Source: Desarmillaria ectypa
Lineage: Eukaryota; Basidiomycota; Agaricomycetes; Agaricales; Physalacriaceae
Reading direction: 5' to 3'
Assembly (NCBI GenBank): GCA_030407005.1
Contig: JAUDYN010000007.1
Location: 1,426,001-1,490,000, forward strand
Length of the DNA: 64,000 nucleotides
How positions within the stretch are numbered: position 1 is the stretch's first letter; each line of letters begins with the position of its first letter. The translations under genes and the position numbers were made by a program. The notes beneath the pieces were generated by a model that saw only the letters and a program-made list of their open reading frames with translations, did no database searches and was not told where the DNA came from. Shown here one piece after another: positions 11,363-24,397 of this stretch.

Positions 11363-12316
11363 TCATTTCACCGTGATCTCTTGTTTCCCAATCCAGTTTT
11401 CCCCTGGTTGAAGAATTTCGAATGCCAGTGCAAGACCTGGTTCGACGCAAACCAATTTGTCCCTGAAAAGATCAGGTCTTGACGATCGACGCGTAATACG
11501 ACACGTACCATCCGCCTTCCTCCATTGCAACAATTTTTTGGCCAGTAATCGCCTGAGGGTTCCACACGACAAGGTCTTCCATGTTGGTGGTGACATCGAC
11601 ACCACCGCCCAGCCATCTGGCCTCATATGTCCCGGGAGCACTCTCGTAGACAGAGCCAGTCCAGTTGGTTACGTCGACTCCATCCCTATCCTCCACCCTC
11701 TTTGTCGGCTTGCCGTCCATCAGTTTAGTCTTGTCATAATAAGTCAGACCCTTGAGCGATTTCATTCGCACGTCTTTCGAAGAAACGTGTGGTAGGTGTG
11801 GAAAAGCGCCCGGAATTCAAACGGTGTGGCGGACGACGTGTTGGTGACATGCAAGTTGGTCTTCAGGGTGTATTCAGAAAGCGTGACGACGTAGTCAAGA
11901 TGGAAGGATTTGTCGTAGATGGCAGTGATGCTCGGGACTGGGTCGAGGGCTGCACCACTCAATGTCAGGGAGAGCAGGGCCCTTAACCAGAAAACAAATG
12001 CTTACCAAGTTTGACGGATATTTAAGAGTTGTTGTCAATGATATTCCCATCCCATTTTCAGTATTCGTTCCGGGCGAATCCATGCGTACCGAGTTTCAGA
12101 TGATCGGGATGGGTTGGATTCGCAAAGCAAGGGAAGACGACAGGAATGTCGCCTCTGACGGTTCTGAGCCGTCTAGGGGTGATTTTGATGATACAAGGAT
12201 GCGCTCGGAAAGCGCTGGATTCGATTTGGATCCAGAGTTCCGTGGAAGGATAGTTGCTCCATACCAAAGAATTTCAACGGTTGGACCCTGGAAAAGAAGT
12301 CTCAGTGTACGCTAGA
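11363..12316 (-). pseudogene. dead glucose-6-phosphate 1-epimerase (hexose-6-phosphate mutarotase)
   Basis: The family speeds alpha/beta interconversion of glucose 6-phosphate in the cytosol. Family motifs appear in order on the minus strand: VEILWYGATI, LVSSKSPLDGSEP, GDIPVVFPCFANPTHPDH, LGTHGFARNEY, SFHLDYVVTLSEY, LHVTNTSSATPFEFRALFHTY, LKGLTYYDKT, RDGVDVTNWTGSVYESAPG, NPQAITGQKI, MEEGGW and, after a normal intron, DKLVCVEPGLALAFEILQPG with stop at 11363. The gene is broken by a one-base loss near 12157 (SEP to VRGD), a stop after NEY where the family has Trp, a second stop a few codons later, and another frameshift after FHTY near 11780. The extreme N-terminus is not found. These lesions cannot be explained by introns. 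Confidence 0.85.
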
Positions 12317-13018
12317 AGCAATGAGTAGTGGTGCTAACGTGCACCTTTGCGTGACGAAAAATCAGGCTGTCTTCTTTCTGTTCGAATGGCATCGTCTGTG
12401 CGTTGTGAAGCAAATATTAGTAGAGTTGATTTGGCATGCTTAAATTCCTATGTGAAGTTTTGACGGCCCGGTGTCAACGAGTATCGTGCCATCCAGATGA
12501 CCTTTGCAATGGGTTTATTCTAACTTCAAAATGCGATACGAGCCGTTATAGACGTTCTTGTCGGGTTGCCGGGCCGCATTTCTGGCTGGCTCCTTCCACT
12601 CGCGATCTATCATCTTGGTATTGCTCCTTGTATTCTATAAATTTACAGTGGACTTATCGAGAAGATCACTGACATTACAACGGAATCGACTCTGGATCTG
12701 CGAACCACGTTCACCAACGTACTGACCGCAAGGTGATAGAAGCCCTGCGACCCTTCTTAGTGAATGCAGTACGTGTAGGAAATTGTACATTGGCTTGTAT
12801 TTTGAACGTTAGCCCCGACTCGACTATATACTTTTCTTCTATAATGAGATCGACCTACATGTGTCTGACGGCCTGCAGCTGTGCTTCTGGAATCCCTGCA
12901 AAGCGGAATTTAACGCTTCAAGCTCCATCAGTGGATGCACACCCAATGAATGGCCTCATTTTTTCGTATTACACCCTTATATATGAATTTGCTCCACCAT
13001 GAACGTCTTCGTCCTATG
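12317..13018. other. unassigned stretch
   Basis: Contains short frames with some hydrophobic text (for example around 12550-12650) but no continuous gene and no motif I recognise. It may be further decayed coding sequence. Confidence 0.35.
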
Positions 13019-13870
13019 CCCACGGTCATGACTAGGCTACTGTTCATTATTTTGGTATTCTTCGCCTCCGTCTTTTGTCGTGCCTCATCGGCATCTTCGG
13101 AAACAAATGGGAAGTGTATGGCTCACGGTCTTCCTCCTCTCCCTCCCAAAAATCTCTTTCGCGGGTCACGAACTGTTCCCACTGTACAAAAACGCACGTC
13201 CCCGTCAACCGTCCCATTTGTCACTTATACCGGTCATCTTCAAGTCCGTCGTGAAGATGGGAGGTCTATTGGAACCATTGACTCTTCAATGTAGGGTATA
13301 TGTCCGCTCCTACATCCATCACGCACTATTTTGTCTGAAGATCGAGTATCAACTTAGTTCGTCGTGAAGATGATCTGCTCGTCAAGATGAGGACAACTAT
13401 GTCCGGAATGGTCTCTTTGACATGGTTATTACTGTACGCAGTCTATCCGTGTATCATGCATTCTATGGCTTATTAGAGGCATAGAATCCAGGATTCCCTG
13501 AACCTCTCTTTTTTGCAATCGAAAGGTCACATTTAACCCGTGATACTCAAAAGTGAGATGGTCCGACACTCATACGCTAGGTAAACTCTTATCCTGTCAT
13601 AGTACAGCAAAATTCATAAACGTGAACCAGAGTACTCCATGACATTTTATCTCCAGCTTGACGTTGTTCTCAATTACTCACAGCACTCCCTAATTGGGTC
13701 CCACCGTCTGACCCCCCAATTTCTGCCCAATCTGCGATATGGTCCATAGATCCCACGACGAGGCAGTTGAATGGTAAATGCTCCTCGAGAGTATCAACTT
13801 CTCAATATGATATCGAGTTATTGATTCTTCCATCTAGTACATTGGATTAATTCCGATGGGTCAAAACCGG
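13019..13870 (+). pseudogene. decayed secreted protein of a basidiomycete-specific family
   Basis: The frame from 13019 encodes a good signal peptide (MTRLLFIILVFFASVFCRAS, Met at 13028) followed by HGLPPLPPKNLFRGSRT and YTGHLQVRREDGRSIGTI. This matches a family of small secreted agaricomycete proteins that start with a signal peptide, a RGLPPLPP-type motif and a SGRLQVR..DG motif. The frame stops at 13294. Further pieces of the same family pattern lie downstream in other frames: SAIWSIDPTTRQLNG near 13725 and VHWINSDGSKPDIMLA near 13838-13885, which correspond to the usual C-terminal part. The gene is thus split by frameshifts or stops. The family's function is unknown to me. Confidence 0.5.
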
Positions 13871-14690
13871 ATATCATGTTAGCCTAGGATCCTCAAGCTA
13901 ACGGACTCCTCCTTGTGGATGATTTTGAGCCAACCAACCGATTGTCAGATATCTCGGCTTCGCCTGTTGTAAGTTTCTCTGTTCTATGGGTTCGTGCCAC
14001 TGAATCTTCTCACCGCACTAGAATCTTTACTTGGTGGATTAAAATGAAGGTATAATTGTGTAAAGGTGCTGCGTGGGCGCCGTCGTGGTCATAGTAATTA
14101 CGCTTCAATATTTCGCCTACTAGATACTTATTGGAATCCGTGTTCAAGTTTATGTGGCACCCTCCTCACATTCGGACGCATGTCCCTTGTACTATCAACT
14201 ATCCGTTGGTTTACGACGATTTGTTTTTCTGTTAGCAAAGTTAGTAAGCCCGCCTCGATTTTTCAGCCGGACCCCGTCCGCTTCTCAAAGTTCGATCAAT
14301 GGAGAGTGTTATAATTATTGCAGTGGGAGGCTTGCTGAGTAGAGAATACTGAATTGTTAGCTACTAGAGCTTGAGACGAGCTCCTTAAATACTACAGAAT
14401 GTATCTAGAAAGCTCTACTAAAGTACCTAATTATATCCTAGTATCGTGCCAAAGTGATGGTACCGAAAGTTTTGCTGGCACAAACTTGAAGTTGCAAATC
14501 CCAACAGAGAGTCTGAGAGAATTTCACAAACCATAGGCCTTGAAATTGAAACGACATGAGCCAAATAGGCCGGCATGCGGGCCGAACTACCGCAAACGCG
14601 TCTCTTTGACTCGGATGCAATTCTTTCACCTGCATCGAGTGGCAAACTCATGCTACTCTCTTTCTTCTCTTATCACCTACGACGAAGGCA
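13871..14690. other. intergenic stretch upstream of TEL1
   Basis: One plus-strand frame (14066-14314, 82 codons) has no recognisable motif. The rest looks non-coding. The last few hundred bases must serve as the TEL1 promoter; no clear TATA or motif stands out. Confidence 0.4.
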
Positions 14691-17600
14691 ATGAGTGTAA
14701 CGATAGAGACAATCCGGCGCAACCTTCGAGACGTCGAGAGTGATGCACTCCGGACACGCATGGGCGCTGTTACAAACCTTAAAGACTTCCTCGTGCAGCC
14801 TAACGTTGTGCAGCACTTAGACGAACAGATATGGCGCCAGGTCTTTGAGTCCCTTTTTCTTTGCTTTTATAAGGAGAAGGCCCATGCTGAAAAGAAGGAA
14901 GTGACAGCGCCGGGGAAGAGGATGGAATCAGTGGCGGACGTAATACGAACGATTGTCGACCATGCCTACACTCATTTCTTATCCAAGAGCGTCAAGACGA
15001 TTATTGATGGGGCAATGAAGAGCATGAGAAACCAAGGAGACCTTATTCCGGGCATCGGTTTGTCGTTCCTCAAAATTCTGACCTGCTTGGTAAAGCACGG
15101 CCCTCACGCGGACCATCTCTCTCGGGACAAATGGACATCGCTGGTGGAACGGGCCTTCAACATCCTTCTTGGGGACTCTCTCACATATAAATTCAGACAC
15201 GATACACCAGAAGAAAACGACCCTGACGATTTAAACACTCAGTCGTCCACCAAGAAGCGAAAATTACGAAATAGCCGTCGTATTGTGTCTGCTTCTCCAG
15301 AACAGACGCAGTGCGGCGAGCTCCTTGTCGCCCTTATGCGCATTCCCTCTGCAAACGAATACATCCTTAATGCCGACACGTCCCTGCTTGCTGCATCTAT
15401 CCTTGATCGTTTGTACCGATACCTCGAGTTGTACTCTAAGCCCAGCTCAGACTACCTCAAACTTCTCCTCGCCACACTTTCTCATATAGCGTTGAACCGC
15501 CGACATGCTACTGTAGAGTTCGCTCGGAAGGCGTGGCCGCACTTAACAGTCCCTTCTGTATGGGCTGTGAAGGAGAGCAATATGCTGCCAGATCTCATTT
15601 CCATTCTTCACGTCTTGTATCCCTTCATAACTGCCATGGACACAGATGACACCTATGCTTGGACGGGTGACCTTGAAGATACGCTAAGTAGGATGAAAGA
15701 CGCTCCTGGTTGCAAGTGGAGCGAGCTTTCAATCGACTCACTGAGGTTGGGATTCACTGACTCACTATCCGATGATGATGAGGAGCAGAGGGATGCCGCT
15801 TTTGTGGCAAGGTCATTTCGTATTGGCCAAAAGTTTGGCCATGTGCAAGCATTTCTTTGGACGGCACTGAAACTTCAGGCCGATGCTGTAGCGAAGGTGA
15901 GCTCAAAAACTTTTTAGCTGATTATTTCTGATGCATCAAGAAATTGTAGCTTTATTTGCTTCGCGAATCGATGGTTTCAGTCGATCGCAGTCGAAAGAAG
16001 CGGTCTCGATTGAATGAGGACAAAGATGAGCATGACCCAATGAGCGAGATTCTAGAGGATATAGAGCTCAATCGTGTCCCTGCCTTTCAACGGCTCCTAT
16101 TCATCATCGACTACCACTGGTCTATTTTACATGGCGATCTCCAGAGGCGGTTGATCGCATTGTTGTTGGGAGCCCTTCAAGTGGACAACAGTACAATTCA
16201 GTCATGGGCATTCTTATGCATCGCCGGTATAGCTCATGCTGATCGTCTGGAGAGTCGGTTCCCAACGTCGGGAGGCTCTCCTGATCGCACGTTAATTTGT
16301 GATCAGATGAGTTGGGAGACAATATGGACGAACGCCATGCGACGTGCGACCACCTCAGGGGTATGCAGAGCCGCCTGTCATGCCGCTAGAGCTCTATTAC
16401 TACACGTTGATTCTCATACTCGCAAATTCACCCACCCACCCCTCCATGCGCCACAAATTCTGGCGGATATCGAAATGTTTACCAAAGATCTCGAAGTCCA
16501 GGGTCCTAACTATCCCTACGACTCCGTATGCTTATTCCTCTCCCGTTGTCTGGGCATGGCGAGCCAAGACGTCCGTTTGTACCGTATGCAACTTGAGGAC
16601 AAAGTGTTGACCTGGCTGGTAGGGTGTTGGAAGTTAGGACGCATAGTTGATGGAGAGATACCATGTTACATGGCTAAGGATCTGATACATCTACTAGAGA
16701 CTGTGTGTGGATTTTCGAGACGAACAGACGTCGTATGCAGAGCGCTACTTCCAGTCTCTGACCTTGTTCAAGTGGTCGAGCAGGAGAAACGGACGCAAGT
16801 CATCCGAGACTTTCTGCTCGATGCCAAGCTGCCGCAGTTCGTTCCCTCTAGTGACAGGACGAAGGTTTCCCCTTCCTACCACTTGGAACCTCTTCTACCT
16901 GAAACGGCACTTCTATCCATGGGTCACCGACAACGACGCGTATCGAAATTCATGTTTAAACTACTAGAGCATATACATCAGAAATGGAAGGCCCGGACCG
17001 AAGCTAAGCGGCCTCACTCTGTCACAGGTGTACGGCTCTGTTTGGACTTTGCGGTCATAGCACTCTGCTTCCAGTGTTCCCTCGTCCATAATGGCATGAA
17101 GTTAGACACCCTCACAGTGAAAGAAGCAGGGAAGGTTATTGCCTTACTGCTGCCTTTGTTACGGGAGGCCCCATGGACGACGGCGGAAAAGGCAGTTGTC
17201 ATTCAGGCTTTGGAACCGCTGATATCCACGGGGGAGCCGCGCACCGACGACATACCCTTTGTCGACCTCTTACCTCCGGATATCAATTCGGGAATAAGGG
17301 CTCAGGTGCTACAGGATTTGGTGTCAGACCCACAGCAACATGTTGACCAGAAACGCTCCAGTAGGATGGATTTTCAAAGAATCATCTGGCGTACTCTTGA
17401 AGTGCGTGGCGTTTTGTGACTGTTCTGAAGCGTACTGACAGTGCTTCATGATAGGCTGATCATCTCCGGGTCATGAAAACCACAATGCTTGATATGTTGC
17501 GTATCCTGGCTGGACATCAATTACAGGAGGACGCCATGGACGTTGACTTTGGCCCCGTCAGGACCGGTTCAAGGCAGCTGTCTGATTGGGACGACGTTGT

Positions 17601-20600
17601 TGATATTCGTCTAATCGCCGACACCTGTATGTCTTTTTTGGCAACTGTCCCTATCCTTCAGTCGTTATCAGGAGAGCCTACCCGTGACAATGAACTGTCG
17701 GGCATAGTGCTCAGCTGCCAAGAGGACCATTCCGATAGATTCATTTTGCTTTGTTCGGTCCTTGGCGAGAAGTTTCGATGCAAGACCCTTCATCTCGGGG
17801 TCGAAGCCCTCCAGAAGTTCTTGGCCGGCATTGTTGATCTGTCTAACAAATATCCCTACGCACGAGACGAGAAATATCAGTTGCTAGTCGGTCATTTTTT
17901 GGAATCGATTCTTCTTATCTGGATTCCTATCAATGAAGCAGATGGTCCCGGCAGCGAGCATGGTGGACAACTACTATTGCAAATGGCTCGAGCGTTGAAG
18001 GCCGGCATTGTCAAGTCTTGGAAAGTTCGTGACGCACTCGTACGGTTGTACGATAGGTTTGTCGTAGTGAACCCTTCCCTCTCCGGATGGCCATTTTCTG
18101 AGGTGGAGGAAGACGATCCCAGCGAGGTTGTAGCTTCCCCTGACATCCTTCTACCACTCGTGGGTGGAGATTTTGATATACGCGTTCGTTTTCGGGCGGC
18201 AGTTGCTAACGCGCACCTTTTTTCCTTCGCCCAGAAAACCGAAAGAGATCCAAACCTAGTGTATGCCGGTATCAAAAGTCGTTACGTGGTCGATCTTGAT
18301 GAGTACGTGGGCTCCTCTATTTATTCAGTCTTTGTTTAATGACTCAATGTGCGCTCAGCTATGAGGGCATGCTTACTCGCATGCTATCGCTGGCAAATAT
18401 CATCATCGTCAGCTCAGCTGCAAGACGGCTGTCATATTGGCATCTCATAGAGCCTGCGTTGTTTGAGGATACATATTCCACACACATCGAGGCTATCTTG
18501 CGCAGTGTTACGCAGAGACTCGGATTAGCCTCGCCCTCTCAGCTCTTCGAAGCTTATGCATCTTCACTGGCATATTCTGTCATCGCTGCGAAGAAAGATG
18601 GCCTCAAATTTCCTCCGCATATATTGGGGTACGGCAACCGCAAAGAATGTGCGCTTGCTACCTTTCCACTCTTCACACCTTCAAATGTGTTGGCGGAGAC
18701 TGCTGGTGACCCTGCCACCGCAATTCTCGGACAACGACAGTTCGAGAATCACTGTAAAGTGATTCAAAGGCCTATTGTCTCTGGCATCCGAGACTGTTTT
18801 GGTGATATTGTCGGCCAGCACTTGCTGTCGAAGCCTCCTAGCTCAAATCCGGATGAAGGTACTCTTGACTCTCTCCTGTTGCAAAGGACGAGGGTCGAGA
18901 GTGTAACTGCTTTTCATACTCTCCTTGCTTCCAAGCTAGACGCCGTTGTTTCGGCAATCCTGCGTACCATGCTTGACTATGACGTGTCACCCGCTGGGGC
19001 CATCGTTACTGCCCTTCGCAGCCTCGACGTTAAGAAGGGGAAACGGGCACAGATCTTCATCGCACTGGTGGAATATCGCAAGGTGGAAGATTTCATCACC
19101 CATCAGCCCACTCTGCCATGCTATACAGTCTCCACCATCTTGCATTGTCTGGAATGGCTGCGGGGCACCGCCCCATGGAAGGAACATGAAAAGGCTTTGA
19201 CGTACCACGTCCTCCAAGACCTTTTCGCTGCCATTGAAAAGTCATTTCTGGTCAACGAACAGGTTCGCTTCATGAATAGTATTTGCGTGTGGGTTGCGTA
19301 CCTTCATGAGGTGTTTGATAATGCGACACTTTTACATGTCCTGATGCGTGGTGCTATATCCCTGATGCGCCATTCGGATCTCGCTCGTGGTGCTCAATCG
19401 ATTCTCAACTGGTCTTTCATGATGTATCGTCAGCAGGCGCAGACTAATTGTCGTTTCCCTGACATTCTAATCCGAGTTTGTCGCCTCGCGTACGATTTTT
19501 CTTTAGCCTCCGAGCCTTCCACCAAGGAATTGGGACATGATCTTCATCAATGGATTGACGAACAGGCTCTCATGGTGTCTCAGGTCGCCCAGCTGGAGCA
19601 TCAAGTTCTGCTCGCTCTTCCGGCATGGTCCCATAAGCCCGAAGGAGAGCTCGCGGAACTTTACACCGCGATTGGTGCTTCATCAGTATCACATGCACTC
19701 AACGACAATGCCATAACGTCGAACAAATTCAGGCTTGTAGTTCGCCTTGGCGACCACGCGAATCGAAATGAGTACGATGAAGACGAATTCGCAAACACAG
19801 ATTTCTGGCGATTGAAGGAAAGCATTCCGAAGTCCAATTGCCTGAACCGCGAGGATGTCGATGCCTTCGCCAACCTACTCATATGGAACAAGGGGCTCAT
19901 CCGTGGGTTCGGAAGTGATCTTTCTACTTCAGGCAGGAAGCGTGAAACATCTCGAGCAGATCCTTTTGTTGCCATTATCTCTTCCCTCCTGAAATTGCTT
20001 GGAGGAAGTGATGTTTCCCGCCGCCATGCCGCATACCTCACTTTGCGAGCCATTGCTGGCGTTTCAGAAATTTCCGCGCAGGATAAAGGATTTGCGGAAG
20101 AAGTTGGTTACCTCCAAGATTTCTCTTTCGACCCGATATTCCGACCTGCTGCTGATATAAACGAACTCTCATCTGAGGCTTATCTAGAATCTTCTAAAGA
20201 TTTCGTCTCATGGATAGGCCTTATCTGCACACTCCTCAGCGACCTTTCTGCCAGTGAAAATGCTTACTTCGCCCAAATCCGCCCTGTTCTCAAGTCAGAT
20301 GCCCTCTTTGCTGAGGACATGTTGCCAACACTTGTTCAATATCTCTTGCAGGGTCCAGACCGTCAGAAGTACCGCGAAACCCTTTCCCGTTACTTCGAAT
20401 CAGTTCTTCGCTTCGAGCACGCAGCGATGCCATGTGTGCGATCCATCATCGATATTGTTCTTCATTTACGCCAGATTCCACCACCGCAGCCATCGAGTGA
20501 CCTTCTTGGGTACAATAAATGGCTCGCCATCGACTTTGTGCTTCTAGCACGGAATGCGATCACTTGCGGTTCGTATACCACTGCTCTTCTCTTTTTGGAG

Positions 20601-23600
20601 CTTGCCGCCGAGAACGGGAGCCGAAATCTTGCCGAAGATGCACTGGTGGAACAGATAATGTACCACATCTACAGTAACATCGATGAACCCGACGGATTCT
20701 ACGGGATCAAGCCTCTAGATCTTCGAAAATTTCTGATCAACTGTTTCCACCACGAGAACCAATGGGGCAAGGCTTTTCGTTTCCACGGCGCCGCCCTAGA
20801 AGCTGGGAGCAAAGACTCTCGAGACATGGAAGGCTTACTTCAATCAATTCATTCATTTGGTTTCAGTCATCTTGCAAACACGACTTCTCAGAATTTTTAT
20901 GGAGATATGTCCACCTGCATGAACTATCAATTAGGCTGGAGGACGGAAACGTGGGATTTACCGGAAAGAGATCAGGAGCAGAGCTCCGACGCCTCGCTCT
21001 ATTTTGCTTTACGTGCTATGCATGTCCAAAGGGATCAGGAAGTCGGGCATGACATGGTTCGACATTCAATGTTCCGAGAAATGGAAAGACTACGCAATTT
21101 GGGTTCAGAGAATGTTGCTCAGATTCGAGAAGTGATTCAGACTCTAGTATGTCTTTATCAGATTTCGCAATGGACGTATGAGCCTTTCCCGACACTAGTG
21201 TCGTCAAAGAACACTGATATGAAGGAATGGGCACCATTCACAAAGGTCGAATCGGGTATAGAGTAAGCTTTCTTCCCTATTTCTCCTTCGAGATTTTTAT
21301 GACATGTATACAGATTCCGCCTTGTGGAGAGCATTATGGCCACCAGAGTGTCTATCGTTCGTTCTGTCCGACAGCGAGAGGAGCGTCAACAAATGGGAGA
21401 TATGACCTCTGATTTTATACAGTCATTGCGGGAAGTTGAAAAGCAGTGCCTCCTGCATCTTTCACAGGTAGCTCGCCGCGAACAACAAGTACAGATCGCT
21501 TTAAACTCCGTCATTCGCGCAGAGACGTTGGTGAAACCTGTTACTTTCGACGTGTCCGAGGAGTTCGCCTGCGTGCTTTGGGCACAAAATGAAGAAAAGC
21601 GTGCTGTGGAGTTCTTGAGGAGTCTTCGAGATAGCCAATCTGCCCCCTTGCAAGACGCTTCGAAGCTAGCCGCTATGAACGCATGCCTGGTGTGTTTCTC
21701 CGATTAATACAGATAGTTTCATCTCACTGAAGATTACATAGGGTACGTGGACCGCGGAAGCATGCTTGGAAAAGCCATCTGTCATTTGGAGGGACTTCTT
21801 TCTCCCTGCCTCCGAAATTATCGCGAAATGTGTGAATCGGACAAACAATGATTCTTGCGCTGCCGTATATCACGCTTGTGCTATTTTTGCAGCACAGCAG
21901 TATCAGGCCATCGTCAAGTCACCAGACAGTATCCGGTTCAAGGTTTATGTTCAACGCAAGCAGCAGGAAATTGAGAACCGCACATCCCAGAGGTCGAGGA
22001 GCGGCGCAGAGCGCCGAGAGCTGGAAAAGGCTAAGCTAGTCTTGGAACACGATACAGCACATTACGGGCAAATTCTTCACGAGCGTCACACCTTCCTTGA
22101 ACATGCCATTACAATGTATGCGAATTGTCTGGTCTTGTCTGATCGATTTGACGATGACGCTCCGATCCGTCTTTGTTCCCTGTGGCTTGCCAACTTTGAC
22201 GAGGAGAATTTACAAGCCGCTGTTGCAGCCTCCATTAGACGAGTTCCCTCGCGAAAGTTCATCTTCTTGGCTGTGTGTTTCTTTGATCCTGTGATTTAGC
22301 GCTTTACTTACATCAGTCTTAGCACCAACTCTCCGCAAGATTGTCATACAAGGACGGGTCCCAGGCTCAGCAAATTCTGAAAAACATGATGATGCGTATG
22401 TGTAACGAGCATCCGTTTCACAGCCTGTACCAGGTGTTCTGCCTGAAAACCGAAACGGGCGGCGGAGCGAAAACCACCTCATCTCAAAGAGAAATCTGGG
22501 CAGATCGTAGAGCCGCTGCCATCAATATTTTCAGGAAGTTGACGACACAAAGTCAGCCCAACATCGTGAAGCGTACCCAGGACGTCAATCTCCTTTGCGA
22601 AGCGTCGCTAGGATGGGCCACTTATGGTATCAAGAATGATCAGAAGTATGCAAAAAGTGCCTACAAGGACGGGCACTTCCCTTTACCTGATGTGGAAGGA
22701 CTCAAGATCCTCAAACTTGCTGGCCCAAGGAACGGAAGACATCTTGACGCACCGATAATGACTGCACATACTCCAATTGATCTTACCATGAAGTATGAAT
22801 ATTGTGCTTGGTTTAACCATTTCGAAACGGTCTTCTACACTGCTGGAGGCATCAACCTCCCCAAAATCACAACATGTTTCGACATCCATGGAAGACCATA
22901 CAAACAACTGGTACGCTTTCTCTGAGTAGTTTATAATGCGTATTTGTTGACATTTCCATAGTTTAAAGGTGAAGGCAACGATGACCTACGCCAGGACGCT
23001 GTTATGGAGCAAGTCTTCGATCTCGTTAACGTCGTGCTTGATCACGACCGAGAGACCAAACGGCGAAATCTCCATGTGCGCTCCTACAAAGTGATTCCCC
23101 TTTCATCCCAAGCTGGTGTCCTGGAATTCGTCCTAAATACGTCACCCATGCGCAATTGGTTAGTTCCTGCACATTCCAGATATGGACCCAAGATGAGCAA
23201 GGGAAGTACGGCGGAACAGCTGGAGAAAGCGCAAGCCAAGAATGATCTTCAAGGGATCCTCGCGAAGTTCAATGAAATTGTTATTCGCCATCCCCCAGTC
23301 ATGCGACACTACTTTACTGAACGACACAAATCACCGACAGCTTGGTTCACGATGCGGTTGAATTACACTCGGAGCGTTGCGACGACGTCCATTGTCGGAC
23401 ACGTCCTTGGGCTTGGGGACCGGCATACGTCCAATATTCTTATGGACAACTCTTCTGGTGCCGTGGTTCACATCGATTTGGGTATCGCATTCGACCAGGG
23501 CAAGCTGTTACGCGTCCCCGAGCGAGTTCCGTTCCGCATGACACCCGACATGGTCGATGGGATGGGCATCTCTGGGACCAACGGGGTCTTCCAACGGTGT

Positions 23601-24038
23601 GCCGAGGAAACGCTGCGAGTACTCCGAGAGGGAAGCGACGTGATCATGACCATCCTCGAGGTGTTCCGGTATGATCCACTGCACACGTGGACGATGAGCG
23701 ACTACAAGGTGAAGGCGGCCCAGCCAACCGATTCTAATCCAAATGGGAATAGCATCATGGCGGATCAGATGCACAAGCCTTTGATGGGGATCGGGATTGA
23801 TATGAGCAGCGGCGGGGCAGAAGAGGCGGCGGATCGCGCCCTAAGTGGTGTAGCACGCAAGTTGGAAAAGACACTAAGCGTGGCGTCGACTGTCAGCGGG
23901 CTCGTGACGGATGCGAAAGATCCGGAGAATCTCAGTCAGATGTTTCCAGGTAGGGTTCGATCCTTTTTTTTCAACTAGTGTCTTTCACGTAACATTGCAA
24001 CTAACGAAATCATTCCAGGTTGGCAGCCATGGCTATAA
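14691..24038 (+). CDS. TEL1: TEL1/ATM-type PI3K-like protein kinase
   Basis: Nine exons (14691..15896, 15950..17401, 17455..18302, 18359..21262, 21314..21689, 21742..22272, 22323..22910, 22962..23949, 24019..24038) with introns of 50-69 nt give about 2970 aa, in the size range of ATM. The N-terminal 2000 residues are helical-repeat-like. A FAT-type region covers the segment that includes WTAEACLEKPSVIWRDF. The kinase domain starts near residue 2540 and has GNDDLRQDAVMEQVF, the catalytic loop GLGDRHTSNILMD (Asp about 2788) and the metal-binding HIDLGIAFDQG (Asp about 2807), then PERVPFRMTPDMVDGMG, as in ATM rather than ATR. The FATC end is DPENLSQMFPGWQPWL, where the last exon encodes only the final residues. 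Tel1 signals DNA double-strand breaks and maintains telomeres. The gene looks intact. Confidence 0.95.
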
Positions 24039-24397
24039 GGGTTAGGTTTACGATATACTACATAATAATTTCTTCTGCATTGCTTCTGCTTTCATTTTTT
24101 TTCTCCATCACAATGTAAACGAGCACGGTCCAGTCAATATATGTATCAAATAGCACACTACCAACTTGAAAAAAAAATCCAATGGCGACTTTTAATAATA
24201 CTGAGAGAGAGAGGATGGTGAAAGAAAGTGTAATGTAAAGAGAAACGGTATTACAATTTCAAGCTTCGTAGCGGTACACATAGGACGGCGAGTAGATTGA
24301 CGGATATAAATGCTTTTGTCTAGGTGCGCCGAGGGCCATGCATAATCGGAAAAGATGAGAATTAAACAAAAACAGAGACGGGGGATCTTAATGCCGT

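Noticed and set aside
19661..20053. Long minus-strand frames inside TEL1 and similar antisense frames over COQ3, CBS and VPS5
   Set aside because: They mirror highly conserved sense exons and show no family text of their own; they are shadows of coding sequence.
23950..23985. tRNA-like T-arm (GGTTCGATCC) followed by eight T, resembling a Pol III gene end
   Set aside because: It lies at the end of TEL1 exon 8 and in its last intron. No matching acceptor stem, D-arm or anticodon arm could be drawn upstream, where the bases code for the conserved FATC region.
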